Source: Isoetes taiwanensis (Eukaryota; Streptophyta; Lycopodiopsida; Isoetales; Isoetaceae). From it: 64,000 bases of DNA. Under the pieces are notes generated by a model. It saw only the letters and a program-made list of their open reading frames with translations. It had not been told where the DNA came from and did no database searches. The stretch is taken from assembly GCA_021234155.1 (NCBI GenBank), contig JAJEKV010000004.1:17543310-17607309 (forward strand), read 5' to 3'. A program made the position numbers and the translations under genes. Numbering within the stretch: the first letter of the stretch is position 1; each line of letters begins with the position of its first letter. Below, piece after piece: positions 48,117 to 57,617 of the stretch.

Positions 48117-49649
48117 TCAAGCTTCGTCGTCAATTTCATGCTCTTTCAATCCCCTGCCCTTGCTTGATCCAACAAGGCAATGACTTCCATGTTATCGATT
48201 GACTTCCAACCTTGGGTGAGTCAAGCCGGTGACTAAAAAATTTAACATATTGCTGCTTGCATGAGACCCGGCAGTCGTCAAAATATTGTAACACAACATC
48301 CGCGAATTGCTATCACCCTTTCGGTGTTTGATGCCAATTGGGAATGGTTCCGAACATGCATAATGCGGATGTAATAGACAAACTCTGCACCTTTTGGACT
48401 GAAAGTTCTCTTTGAAGGCGATTATCTCCCCATTAACGAATCTTGAGATATATCGTAACAATGTAGAGTCCTTCAATCTTTCTGTCCCCAGCGTGCATGT
48501 CGGCAAGAAAAATCATCTACTTCCCACAAATAAGAACCCTCAAGATTATCTTCTTCACATTTATCCTCATCTACCGGGCTTATCTTTTTGCGATTGGTGA
48601 AGGGCACTGCCAAACACAGTAGATCACATTTGGCGACTTTGCGGAGGCATTTGGAATTCTTCTTAGTTGGTAGATTCGCCTCATCTTGAGCAAATCGAGA
48701 CTCCGACCTCTCATAGGCTTCTTTAAGCTTTATAGCATTGCGGTATAATTAGACACTTCAAACATCTCTTTGTCCAAATCCTCTTCAAAATCTAGGCCTA
48801 AGTTTACCCATTCGGCCAAAGTCTTGATAAGCTCGTCTTCCTAGCACACATTCGTAACAAAGGCGGGTTCCTCATTATATCCTTAGCAATAAGTATTCTT
48901 TGCCTTCCACTAAAATTGGCGTTATGTCGGACAACTTCTTTTCATCCTCATCCCCATCCTCATCACCTTGAGAATCATCTCCCTCCTCTGGTTCACCCAA
49001 GGCCGGTCGTCGAAGCTAAAACTCCTACATTCTTGCTCTTCTTCTTGTAGATCTATCTCCATTTCTCGTCATAGTCAGCATCATCACACATAACGGCCCC
49101 CCTTGGCTTAAAAGATTTCATTGTTTCAGTGTATCTTGGTTTGGTAAAGCGAGAATGCAATAACTAGCAAATGCAAGCGGCAAAAAGAAATAAGATACCT
49201 TCTTAAGCACAAGGGCCTTGACCCGGGGAGGAGCCGGGTTGTGACATTCTTGAAAAAACATCTTCCCTGTTTGCAAATGGGAGCCGCCTCCTCTAGAGCT
49301 GGTTTTGGAATCCACGAGGCAGGGGACATACGCAAAGGGCGTCTTGCTGAGACCAAAGCGGTCGGGTGAAAGCTAAGGCAACCTCGCGATAGCATCAAGC
49401 TCGCTCTTTTGTTTGCCATGATGTCCAACTCCTTGCAATAGAGCGGATAAATCGCGATCGGCGCAACTTCCTCGTTGTCATGAGGCGGATGCATACCATT
49501 CGGGAACTTCACATAACAATCCATGGCGAAGCAAGCAGCGAAAACAAGAAGATGTTTAGGGGCGGTAGTATCACTTTTGAACTCAAGTAGCCGTTATCGA
49601 TTATGAAAGGGGACCACGACCGTTGTGGGGAGATTTGTCCCAAGTACAT
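48117..49649 (-). CDS. unknown two-part gene d/e (copy A)
   Basis: A probable single gene in two parts, because the spacer near 49.1-49.2 kb lacks the palindrome and TATA box found between all other genes and instead offers a GT (49198) to AG (about 49105) intron. The proposed start is the ATG at 49649 (MYLGQISPQ), just below four CCCTAA repeats. Part one contains MDCYVKF and PIAIYPLYCKELDIMANK. Part two has an acidic run, then with copy B LLLSDILRNPPLLRMC, EWVNLGLDFEEDLDKEMFEV and LLRYISRFVNGEIIAF. Total roughly 450-480 residues. Frameshifts are numerous. No family recognised. Confidence 0.5.
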
Positions 49650-49650
49650 T

Positions 49651-49674
49651 TTAGGGTTAGGGTTAGGGTTAGGG
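49651..49674 (-). repeat. four TTAGGG repeats before gene d/e (copy A)
   Basis: Exact (TTAGGG)4 on the plus strand, ending one base before the proposed start codon on the minus strand. It is the TTAGGG form, not the TTTAGGG form usual in plants. On the minus strand it makes AACCCTAA telo-box words, which drive cell-cycle and translation genes in plants. Copy B has two exact and two shortened repeats (56506 onward). Confidence 0.85.
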
Positions 49675-49676
49675 TT

Positions 49677-49743
49677 GGATCTGCGGCCGAAGACTACTAT
49701 GTGCAACAAAAAAGCACAATGCTTCTTTGGCGTCGTGTGATCC
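49677..49743. repeat. palindromic motif, site 9
   Basis: Degraded left arm at 49677-49694 and intact right arm TTTGGCGTCGTGTGATCC (49726-49743), between the 3' end of the histone gene and the start of d/e. Copy B (56530-56594) has the left arm intact. Confidence 0.8.
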
Positions 49744-49866
49744 TCACGTATAACAAAAAAAAAAAAATACAAAGTGCGAAGCTAGGCTTCTAAGAAAGAA
49801 ATGGACTAAGAGATTAAGCTTATAAAGCCATTACATTAAGAAATATTATACATATGAAAAAAACAC

Positions 49867-49886
49867 AAAGGCACTTCACGGCCTTT
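49867..49886 (-). terminator. stem-loop and T-run after the H3-like gene (copy A)
   Basis: On the minus strand AAAGGC-CGTGAAGT-GCCTTT is followed by GTG and seven Ts. It is identical in copy B (56712-56731). Position fits a 3' processing or termination signal, as the stem-loop of animal replication-dependent histone genes does, though the sequence is different and plant histone genes normally lack one. Confidence 0.5.
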
Positions 49887-49915
49887 TTTCAGGGGGGTCT
49901 TTCTTCTTGTTGTAT

Positions 49916-50710
49916 TCAGCCATAAAATTTTGACCATAGTACTCGGGATCCCTTATCGTAAGGCAGGCGCATGTCCTTGGGCATAATGAGGTCACCCGCT
50001 TAGCATGTATTCTTTGCAAAGCTGCGAGTCCTCGAGCAGGCCAGAGCACCAAGCCTTAGAAGCCATTTGAAGAGCATTTAAGGCAGTTGCTTGAATTCTG
50101 TAACTGGTATGATGTATCGCACCACACTCTTGCAGAATCTCTCTCACGAGCCTGGCAAATGGGAGACGCGGAATGACCATCTCAGTGCTCTTCTGATACT
50201 TCTTAATCTCATGGCGGCTATCTTTAATACCAGGCTTGTCTTGGCTTAGGCCACTACCCTCACCCATCCCGGCATTTGGAACTTGTTGCTCGGCCGACTC
50301 TTCGTAGCCTCCTCACCCGACATTTGTTTGTTCCTCATTAACTCTTAGGCGTCTCCTCACATTCTGATGCCTTCCTTTAGGGCGTTGGGCCTCCTCGCTG
50401 ATTTGAAGATCACGCTCCAGGAGGCAAGGGAGGGCAGAAAGAGCAAGAAGGCGGGTGGCAATAGTGTCCGTCATACGCTCGTAGGTCTCTCCACAATCTT
50501 TTCATCCTGCATACTCGAGGCAGGGTGCACATCCACAACACTCGGGCTGCTTCTCCCATGGTCATCATTGCGGTTCTTTTTCAGTCTTGTTAGGCATGGT
50601 CGGAGAGAGGCTCTATCAGAGACTTGATTCAGATGAAGAAGGCGGACTAATGTAATCACTGGCCTTACACCACTGGATGGATCCTTGCAGTTTGCTTAGT
50701 TCTTGCCATG
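49916..50710 (-). CDS. divergent histone H3, CENH3-like (copy A)
   Basis: Starts MARTKQTAR (ATG at 50710), the conserved histone H3 N-terminus. The tail is then long (about 490 nt of sequence to the core, possibly with an intron after codon 14, GGTGTAAGG) and not canonical. The core at 50225-49960 reads IKKYQKSTEMVIPRLPF, RLVREIL, ATALNALQ, LLEDSQLC, and after one frameshift IHAKRV-T-MPKD, matching the alphaN to alpha3 helices of H3 in order. Loop 1 is 2-4 residues longer than canonical H3 and the tail is long and unique. Both are traits of centromeric H3 variants, but CENH3 identity is inference. Frameshifted in tail and core; copy B breaks elsewhere. Confidence 0.8.
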
Positions 50711-50728
50711 GCTTCTCGTGGATGGCGC

Positions 50729-50735
50729 TTTATAC
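50729..50735 (-). promoter_or_regulatory. TATA-like box close to the H3-like start (copy A)
   Basis: Minus strand TATAAAG only 18 bp before the ATG, too close for ordinary initiation. A second candidate, TATTTATC, lies near 50771-50778. Copy B has TATAAAAAG at 57609-57617. Confidence 0.35.
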
Positions 50736-51183
50736 TCTGAACAACGACAAAAATAGACAAGCTGGCAAGAGATAAATAGTAAAAGTTAAAGTTAAAGTAA
50801 AATATGATGGTAACGTTTTTAAATAATTGTACGGAACCTAAAAAATATCGGACAAAATACGGAACCTAAAAAACATCAGACAAAAACACAAATAAAAACC
50901 CGAGATTCAAAGCGCTAGCGATAGACAATTTCTTGTTGATCGCGAACTCACTAAACTTTACATTTTCCCTCTTTTTGTAACCAACCCCTAATGCCATCAA
51001 TAAAATAATGGAGTAAATCGACAATCTCCTCTGTCTCCATTAGCACTCTTAGCTACGATAATGGCCATTAGCTTTTCCATGGTGGCCGTATAAATGACTT
51101 CCTCCCCTCTCCATACTCGAATATCACCGCATCAGTATGCATTACTGGTCCTCAGCGGCTCCCCAATACTTGTATTGTGGTAT

Positions 51184-51252
51184 GTTCACACGACGCCAAG
51201 TACTTGCCTCCAACCTTTGTTTGGTATTAAATCAGAAGCCACACAGGTGATC
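51184..51252. repeat. palindromic motif, site 10
   Basis: Intact left arm GTTCACACGACGCCAAG (51184-51200) and degraded right arm (51239-51252). It sits at the A/B junction and matches site 2. Confidence 0.8.
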
Positions 51253-51339
51253 TTATTTAGAGTCATACTTACATGAATAAAGTGGAGTTCATTGCTTGTA
51301 TTTATGTGGCTTCAAGGTCAGGTGAAGCTTTACAAGATA

Positions 51340-51867
51340 ATAAAAAGGGTTACTTTGATTAAAGTTGTGGAAAGATGTTACATTGAAAACAAAATACAAC
51401 GACTCATTGTTGCTCCAAAGGCGAAGCTCTTCTCATTATCTTCATCATCATCATCATCTGGCCCTCGCTCTTCGCTCTTCATCTCTTCCCTCAAGCGAGC
51501 AATCACCCCATCCAAACGCCTCCAACTGGCCCACCATCTTTGTACATGTCCCGCCTCCCCGTCCCAATAGCACAACGGTTCTTCTGTTCGAATTAGCATC
51601 TCGCTAAGCTGCCATAACCACCTCAAGCAGGAAGAGTTGGGGCATGTCATCCTGTTCAAATTTCTATTCAACTACCGACGGCTCTCCGGCTACGAAGCAT
51701 GAGAAGGTTGAATTCATTCTCTTCTTTCTCTTTGAATTGTAACGGCGCTTTCCTTTAGAAGATCATCTTGCTCCTTCAACCTCTTCATTAGAACACCCAA
51801 CACTATGTCGAAGGGAGTTCTATCCTCTTGCGTTTTCCATTATCACGTTGAGGATGTGGGAGGCCAT
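51340..51867 (-). CDS. coiled-coil protein a (copy B)
   Basis: ATG at 51867 with a TATA box at 51953-51960. Readable parts in copy B are LMKRLKEQDDLLKE, REREENEFNLLML-type helix, LDGVIARLREEMKSEERG, an Asp run, and the C-terminus FGATMSRCILFSM before the stop at 51378. The N-terminal frame is broken by a 1-bp change after MAS. See gene a, copy A. Confidence 0.5.
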
Positions 51868-51952
51868 AGATGACAAATGGGAGGGACGTTAAGATTATAG
51901 AAGTGAGGAGCAAAGACTCTAACCGGGCGGAAGGAGCACAATGCAAGGACCC

Positions 51953-51960
51953 AATTTATA
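51953..51960 (-). promoter_or_regulatory. TATA box of gene a (copy B)
   Basis: Minus strand TATAAATT, 86 bp before the ATG. Confidence 0.6.
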
Positions 51961-52096
51961 CATATTAGCGCTTTGAACATATTAAACACACTGCTGGCCG
52001 CAGACGCGTGGTCGAGCGGATCCGGCTGGTTGTCCGCTAGAACACATTAATGGTACCGTCATTTGGAACACATTAATAACTATTCTAACTAATCAG

Positions 52097-52163
52097 ATAT
52101 CACACCATCGCGAAATCAGACACGAAGCTTTAAAACCCTATGAAGGGTTTCGCTTGGTGGATC
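52097..52163. repeat. palindromic motif, site 11
   Basis: Copy B equivalent of site 3: ATATCACACCATCGCGAAATC faces a degraded TTTCGC...GGATC arm. Confidence 0.65.
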
Positions 52164-52280
52164 CGTCTTGTCATTCTCTCTACCACGGATATTGAAAATT
52201 AAAAATAGGAAACGAATATTCGCACATTTGTCAAAAACTTTTCCCATTGAGAAATAAAACCAATTACAAACATAAAAAAA

Positions 52281-52303
52281 CGGGCCCCTCTAGGAGGAGC
52301 CCG
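52281..52303 (-). terminator. stem-loop and T-run after gene b (copy B)
   Basis: CGGGC-CCCTCTAGGAGG-AGCCCG, an almost complete palindrome, followed on the minus strand by seven Ts. Equivalent to 45472-45490. Confidence 0.45.
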
Positions 52304-52306
52304 ATG

Positions 52307-52717
52307 CTATGATCGCCGGGCAAGCTCTTCCCCGAGGGCAGTGATATTTTTTTTTGCTCCTCCAACATGATTGCCTGCCCCGCAACCACGTTCTCATATT
52401 CCGCAACCTTATCTTCCCCGCCATCGAGTTTCGGGCAGCTTCTCCCGCCGATTGCGGCCCTAAGCCTCTCTTTGAGGTTATATTCGTGGCGCGCAATTCG
52501 GGTCTAAGGCAGCCAACTGATTGTCGCAAGACTAAAATCACCACCTCGTAGAAGCGGGTTTCCTCTCGCCGCAACCAGCTTGGCGACGCCTTCATCATTC
52601 TTTTCTTTAGAAGGCGGATCCGCTCCTCCTCCGCTTCAAAGCACCTAATGTTCTCAATTTCCTTGACCAAAACTTGAGACAAGATCTCTCGGGTGGATGG
52701 AACTGAGCCGAGGCCAT
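52307..52717 (-). CDS. coiled-coil protein b (copy B)
   Basis: ATG at 52717 (MASAQFHPPE), TATA box at 52808-52817, stop at 52307-52309. Copy B keeps the N-terminal half in frame: ILSQVLVKEIENIRCFEAEE then EERIRLLKKRM and VVILVLRQS. The C-terminal coiled coil is shifted, the reverse of copy A. Together the copies show an intact ancestral frame of about 135 codons. Confidence 0.55.
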
Positions 52718-52807
52718 TGAAAGTGATGGGAGAACAGGAGAGATGGCTGAGGGCGGATGTGGTAGAACAGAGAGATGGCGGATAGGAGAAGACAAAGGCC
52801 TCCGACG

Positions 52808-52817
52808 TTTTATATAG
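52808..52817 (-). promoter_or_regulatory. TATA box of gene b (copy B)
   Basis: Minus strand CTATATAAAA, 91 bp before the ATG. Confidence 0.7.
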
Positions 52818-53185
52818 AAACTAGAGAGATACGTTGGAATCACGGCCATGAAAATCGATAAAGTTGTGTAATAATCCCACGAAAATAAAATTATAGCATG
52901 CAATTAGGGCAACGGTAGCCTATGTTCGCATCATGGGATCCGCCATATCCCAGCCGCATCGTATGCAGGCCGTTACAAAATAAAAGATGTTATTGTGGCA
53001 ACAAGATGCCACGCCCTTGGCATGACGTTGTCATCCACAAGCCAATGATGTGAATAGACGTTGTCATCCACATGCAAATTCGCATTTACCCGCAAGTTAT
53101 CACATAATCTAGCTAGATATTTGTGTTACATATACTTTTCCATTAATAAATTATGAATTTATACATACAACGAGGTGTACGCTAG

Positions 53186-53251
53186 GAGATCACGACGCCG
53201 AAATCCATTGATTGCTACCTAATTGCAAGAATGGCATTTCGTCAGGTGATC
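53186..53251. repeat. palindromic motif, site 12
   Basis: Left arm GAGATCACGACGCCGAAATC nearly intact, right arm degraded; the reverse of its partner site 4 in copy A. Confidence 0.75.
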
Positions 53252-53337
53252 TTTTAATAAAACAAAACAAGAGAACAGATAGAAGCAAGAAACAGAGCAA
53301 ATTTTCTTTGAAACAAAAAAAAATATATATACAATGG

Positions 53338-53682
53338 CTACGGATCTTCATGATCCCGTAGTCGGGTTTAAAGTGCTGCGTTCTCATCCTCCGCAGCTCA
53401 AGCTTCTTCTCCATATCTTCTAGCAAGAAATATTGTGTGCGCTTAAAACCGCTGACCCTACGGGCTATTGGCCTCTCGGTACTGGTTAATGTTGCCGCCG
53501 AGCTCAAGGTCTCGGCCATGCAGCACCCCCTCGTGAATTTCTTGTCCACCGCCCCATCTTCTTGGCGACGAGACGGTTGTTTTCGTCGGAACCTCCTTGA
53601 ATCTCTTCATCACCACAAAGGGGGTGATGTCCGCTGGCAGCCTGGGCGCGGGCCGCTTATTGGAGGAGGATGAAGATGCCAT
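53338..53682 (-). CDS. coiled-coil protein c1 (copy B)
   Basis: ATG at 53682 (MASSSSSNKRPAPRLPADIT), TATA box at 53814-53823, stop at 53338-53340. Contains VMKRFKE and a later frame with DLEL and NQYREANS. The start codon 9 stop seen in copy A is absent here. Ends DHEDP inside the conserved stem-loop (53338-53361). Confidence 0.5.
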
Positions 53683-53813
53683 CGGGAGGCTGGAGGAGAA
53701 GATGAGGAGAAGGATGAAGATCGGAGGAGAAGACGGAAGAAGGGGGAAGGCGGAGAAGATGAGCGTATAGGAAGGCGGAAGAGGATCGAGGTCAAGGCAA
53801 GATAGAAGGTCTT

Positions 53814-53823
53814 CTATTTATAA
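53814..53823 (-). promoter_or_regulatory. TATA box of gene c1 (copy B)
   Basis: Minus strand TTATAAATAG, same context as in copy A. Confidence 0.75.
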
Positions 53824-53844
53824 CAGTGGATTTTGTAGTAGCTT

Positions 53845-53909
53845 GAGTCACACGACGCGAAGGATGCCGTGGGTCAGAAAATGGACCGCTACTTCCGGCC
53901 GTGGTGAGG
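53845..53909. repeat. palindromic motif, site 13 (c1 promoter)
   Basis: Left arm GAGTCACACGACGCGAAGG intact, right arm degraded; mirror of site 5. Confidence 0.75.
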
Positions 53910-54063
53910 AAAAAGGACCGTTATTTCTTCTAACGCCTTTTCTTCCCAGAAAGCTCGCGGTGATAATTTTTATTGATAATTTCGTGATACAATCTATACA
54001 TAAGTAATTTTACTGATACATAACTAAAGATAGAACTTCTCATTGAAGCAAAATAGAACGGAT

Positions 54064-54132
54064 AGATCACACGACGCGAAATCCATTGATTGCTACCTAA
54101 TTGCAAGCAAGGCATTTCAAGGGTCGGTGATA
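54064..54132. repeat. palindromic motif, site 14
   Basis: Left arm AGATCACACGACGCGAAATC intact, right arm degraded (TTTCAAGGGTCGGTGATA); mirror of site 6. Confidence 0.8.
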
Positions 54133-54230
54133 TTTTAATAAAATGTAACATACATTGGAACAACATGATAGATAGAAGCAAAAAAATAGAGAAAAACTTT
54201 TCTTTGAAGCAAAAATAGATAGATACAACG

Positions 54231-54619
54231 CTAGGGATCTTCATGATCCTCTAGCTGATTTTTTCATGTCCCGCGGTGGCCGAAGGTTTTGCTTTCATCC
54301 TCATATTTCGGAGCTTCTTCAACATATCTTCTAAGGCCTCGCGAAATCATGTGAGCATTCAATCGCCTCGTCTTGCTCGTCGCCTCTTGGTACATGGCTA
54401 ATGTTTCCACGAAGCTCACGCGCCTTCGCCAGGCAGCAGCTCCCTCGTGAAGGTTGAATCATGACCGCCTCATTGTTTCTACGACGAGACGATTTGTTTT
54501 CATCATGGATCTCCTTGAATCTCTTCATCACCACCGCAAGGGTGATGTCCACGGCAGCCTGGGCACTGGGAGTGTTATCTTGGCGTGGTCGCTGTTTTAG
54601 AGGAAGATGATGATGCCAT
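54231..54619 (-). CDS. coiled-coil protein c2 (copy B)
   Basis: ATG at 54619 (MASSSSSK), TATA box at 54705-54714, stop at 54231-54233. VMKRFKEIHDENK and NNEAV are readable; the remainder is shifted. See c2, copy A, for the fuller protein. Confidence 0.5.
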
Positions 54620-54704
54620 CGGAGCAGAAGGTGGAAGGCGGAAGCCGAAGTAGAAGATGAGCGTATAGGAAGGCTGACGGAGGTCAGCGATGGACATCGG
54701 TCTT

Positions 54705-54714
54705 CTATTTATAA
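54705..54714 (-). promoter_or_regulatory. TATA box of gene c2 (copy B)
   Basis: Minus strand TTATAAATAG, 86 bp before the ATG. Confidence 0.75.
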
Positions 54715-54717
54715 CAT

Positions 54718-54751
54718 GAGTCACACGAGTTGCTTCGGCGTCGTGGTGAGG
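54718..54751. repeat. palindromic motif, site 15 (c2 promoter)
   Basis: GAGTCACACGAG and CGGCGTCGTGGTGAGG arms, close together upstream of the c2 TATA box; mirror of site 7. Confidence 0.7.
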
Positions 54752-54802
54752 AATAAATAAATTAATTGTTTTTTCCAATAATATTTCATTTCTTCGAGAT
54801 AG

Positions 54803-54862
54803 ATATCACCATTTAAAAACCTAGATATGATGTAAAATCGATCGATGTATTTCATGTGATGT
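54803..54862. repeat. palindromic motif, site 16 (degenerate)
   Basis: Equivalent in position to site 8; only ATATCACC and TCATGTGATGTGAAT remain. Confidence 0.4.
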
Positions 54863-54963
54863 GAATAAATACAAATAAAATAATTTTATTAGGAATTTCG
54901 AAGGACAATCAGACATAAATAATTTTACCGATACAAGTTGGAAAACATATAACTTCCAATTTC

Positions 54964-56504
54964 TCAAGCTTCATTCGTCAATTTCATGCTCTTTCAATCC
55001 CGCCAGACCGATCCAACAAGGCAATGACTTCCATGTTATCGAATCTCCCGCTTTCCAACCTTGGGTGAGTCAAGCCGCCAGCCTAAAAATTTAACATATT
55101 GCTCGCCACAGACCGGCTTGGTCGTCAAAATATTGTAACACAACATCCCGCCTAATTGCTATCACCCTTTTCGTTGTTTGATGCCAATTGGGGAATGGTT
55201 CCCTAACATGCATAATGCACGGATGTAATAGACAAACTCAAGACCTTTTGACCGAAAGTTCATGAAGACGATTATCTCCCCATTAACTAATCTTGAGATA
55301 TATCGTAACAATGTAGAGTCCTTCAATCTTTCCTCGCCCCCACGCATGTCGGCAAGAAAAATCATCTACTTCCCACAAATAAGAGTCCTCAAGATTATCT
55401 TCTTCACATTTATCCTCATCTACTGTGCTTATGCCGCTGATTGATCAAGGGGCCGCCAAACTCAGAGATCCTTTTGGCAGCTTTTGCACCGAGACGCTTG
55501 GAATTCTTCTTCCTGGTAGATTCGGGCCTCATCTTGAGCAAATCGAGACTCCAGCCTCTCATAGGCTTCTTTAAGCTTTATAGCATTGTTGATAATTAGA
55601 CACTTCAAACATCTCTTTGTCCAAATCCTCTTCAAAATCTAGGCCTAAGTTTACCCATTCGCCAAGGTAACCGATAAGCTCGCCTTCCCTAGCACACATT
55701 CGTAATAAAGGCGGGTTCCTCAAGATATCACTTAGCAATAAGTATTCTTTGCCTTCCACTAAAATTGGCGTTATGTCGACAACTTTTTCATCCTCATCCC
55801 CATCCTCATCACCTTCTTAATCATCTCCCTCCTCCCGGTTCACCCAAGGCCAAGCTAGGCGTCAAGCTAAAACTCCTACATTCTTGCTCTTCTTCTTGTA
55901 GATCTATCTCCATTTCTACGTCATAGTCAAAGATCATCACACATAACCGAACCCCTTGGCTTAAAGATTTCATTGTTTCCAAGTATCTTAGGGGTTTACG
56001 AGCGTAATGCAATAACTAGCAAATGCAAACGGGTAAAGAGAAATAAGATACCTTTTAAGCACAAGGACGCGGCAGAGGAGCCCATTATTGCTAAAGATTC
56101 TTGAAAACATCTTCCCTGCTTGCAAATGGGAAGCCGCCTCCTCTAGAGCTGGTTTTGGAATCCACAGCCGGGGACATCTCGCAAAGGACGTAAGGCCGAG
56201 ACCAAGTGGTCCGGTGAAAGCTAAGGCAACCCTCGCCGATAGCATCCAAGCTCGCCATTGTTTGCCATGATGTCCAACTCCTTGCAATAGAACGGATAAA
56301 TCGCAATCGGGCTTAACTTCCTCGTTGTCATGAGGGGCGGATGCATACCATTCCGTGAACTTCACATAACAATCCATGGCGAAGCAAACGACTAAAACAA
56401 GAAGATGTTTAGGAGCGGTAGCGGCGCTGTCACTTTTGAACTCAAGTAGCCGTTGGTCGATTATGAAAGGGGACACACCATTGTGGGGAGATTTGTCCGT
56501 ACAT
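54964..56504 (-). CDS. unknown two-part gene d/e (copy B)
   Basis: Start proposed at 56504 (MYGQISPQ). Copy B gives a longer open first part: IDQRLLEFKSDSAATAPKHL, VCFAMDCYVKFTEW, SAPHDNEEV. The second part holds VEMEIDLQEEEQECRSFSL, EGKEYLLLSDILRNPPLLRM, VNLGLDFEEDLDKEMFEVSN and LLRYISRLVNGEIIVF. Function unknown; the middle is strongly acidic. Confidence 0.5.
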
Positions 56505-56505
56505 T

Positions 56506-56530
56506 TTAGGGTTAGGGTTAGGTTAGGTTG
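56506..56530 (-). repeat. TTAGGG-type repeats before gene d/e (copy B)
   Basis: Two exact TTAGGG units followed by two TTAGG units, one base above the proposed start codon. Confidence 0.75.
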
Positions 56531-56594
56531 ATCACACGACGCCAAGACTACTATGTGCAACAAAAGCACAATGTTTGTCTGCGCCGTGTGATCC
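56530..56594. repeat. palindromic motif, site 17
   Basis: GATCACACGACGCCAAG (56530-56546) intact; right arm CTGCGCCGTGTGATCC slightly changed. Mirror of site 9. Confidence 0.85.
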
Positions 56595-56711
56595 TCACGA
56601 TAAAAAAAAAAAAAATACAAAGTGCGGGCTAGGCTTCTAAGAAAGAAATGGACTAAGAGATTAAGCTTATAAAGCCATTACATTAAGAAATATTATACAT
56701 ATGAAAAACAC

Positions 56712-56731
56712 AAAGGCACTTCACGGCCTTT
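56712..56731 (-). terminator. stem-loop after the H3-like gene (copy B)
   Basis: AAAGGC-CGTGAAGT-GCCTTT on the minus strand, identical to copy A. Confidence 0.5.
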
Positions 56732-56752
56732 TTTGGGGGTCTTTCTTCTTGT

Positions 56753-57589
56753 TGTATTGAGCCATAAAATTTTGACCCATAGTACTGGATCCCTATCGTA
56801 AGAAGGGCGAGGCGATGTCCTTAAAGGGCATGACAATCACCCGCTTGGCATGTATTTTTTGCAAGTCGCGGAGTCCTCGAGTGCATCGACACCAACCGCC
56901 CGCCATTTGAAGAGCATTTAAGGCGGTTAGCAGATTCATGGCGGTATGATGTGTAGCACCACCTCTTAGAATCTCTCTCGAGAGCTGGCAAATGGGAGCC
57001 CAGCCCGGAATGACCATCACCGGTGCTCTTACATTACTTGCTAATCTCATGAGCTCACCCAATGCCAGGAGGCCAGTCTTGGCTTAGGCCACTACCCTCA
57101 CCCACCCGGCTGGGCACATTGCTCGCGTGGAAGCTCTTGACGCCTCTCACCCGACATCTGCCCGAGTACATTTCCTAGAAGCCGACTCTTCGACCCGTCT
57201 CCTCCCCATTCTGAGTGCATGCCCCTTTACACAGGGTGGGCCTCCTCCTTGATTTGAAGGTCCCGGCACCTCCACGGAGGAAACAGGAGGAGGTGAAGAG
57301 CAAGAAGAGGCGGCTGCCCAATAATTAATCCGGCGTCATATTCCCGCCCGCCGGTCTCTCATATTTTCATCCTCCTGCCTCCGAACCGGAGTGCACCTCC
57401 CTACTTACTCCCGGAGCTGCTTCTCCCGCCGTCCCCATGCGGATTTCTTTTTCCGGTCTCTGCGGTAGGCATGGTCGGAGGAGGAGAATCTCTATCAGAG
57501 ACTTTGAGTCGGATGAAGAAGCGGACTAATGTAATCACCTAACCTTACACCACACGGATGGATCCTTGCGCTTGTTTAGTTCTTGCCAT
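56753..57589 (-). CDS. divergent histone H3, CENH3-like (copy B)
   Basis: ATG at 57589 followed by ARTKQ, then a 1-bp shift relative to copy A. The core is more damaged than copy A (REIL, TALNALQM readable) but keeps the alpha3 end in frame: IHAKRVIVMP, then KDI. Copies A and B together cover the complete H3 fold. See copy A for interpretation. Confidence 0.7.
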
Positions 57590-57608
57590 GGCTTCTCAAT
57601 GGGATGGC

Positions 57609-57617
57609 GCTTTTTAT
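57609..57617 (-). promoter_or_regulatory. TATA-like box close to the H3-like start (copy B)
   Basis: Minus strand TATAAAAAG, about 19 bp before the ATG, as in copy A. Confidence 0.35.

Larger units (their letters stand above)
44350..51182 (-). repeat. 6.8-kb multigene unit, tandem copy A
   Basis: The whole unit is repeated head to tail at 51183-58035. Landmarks in the same order in both: the segment starting GTACTTGCCTCC, the acidic-tail gene, the coiled-coil gene, two paralogous MASSSSS genes, the two-part gene, and the histone H3-like gene. Long identical runs alternate with clusters of differences confined to CG-rich words. Confidence 0.92.

Noticed and set aside
49651-49674. Internal telomere or chromosome-end fusion
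   Set aside because: Only four repeats, duplicated with the gene unit and placed at a gene start, so a promoter element or small insertion is likelier.
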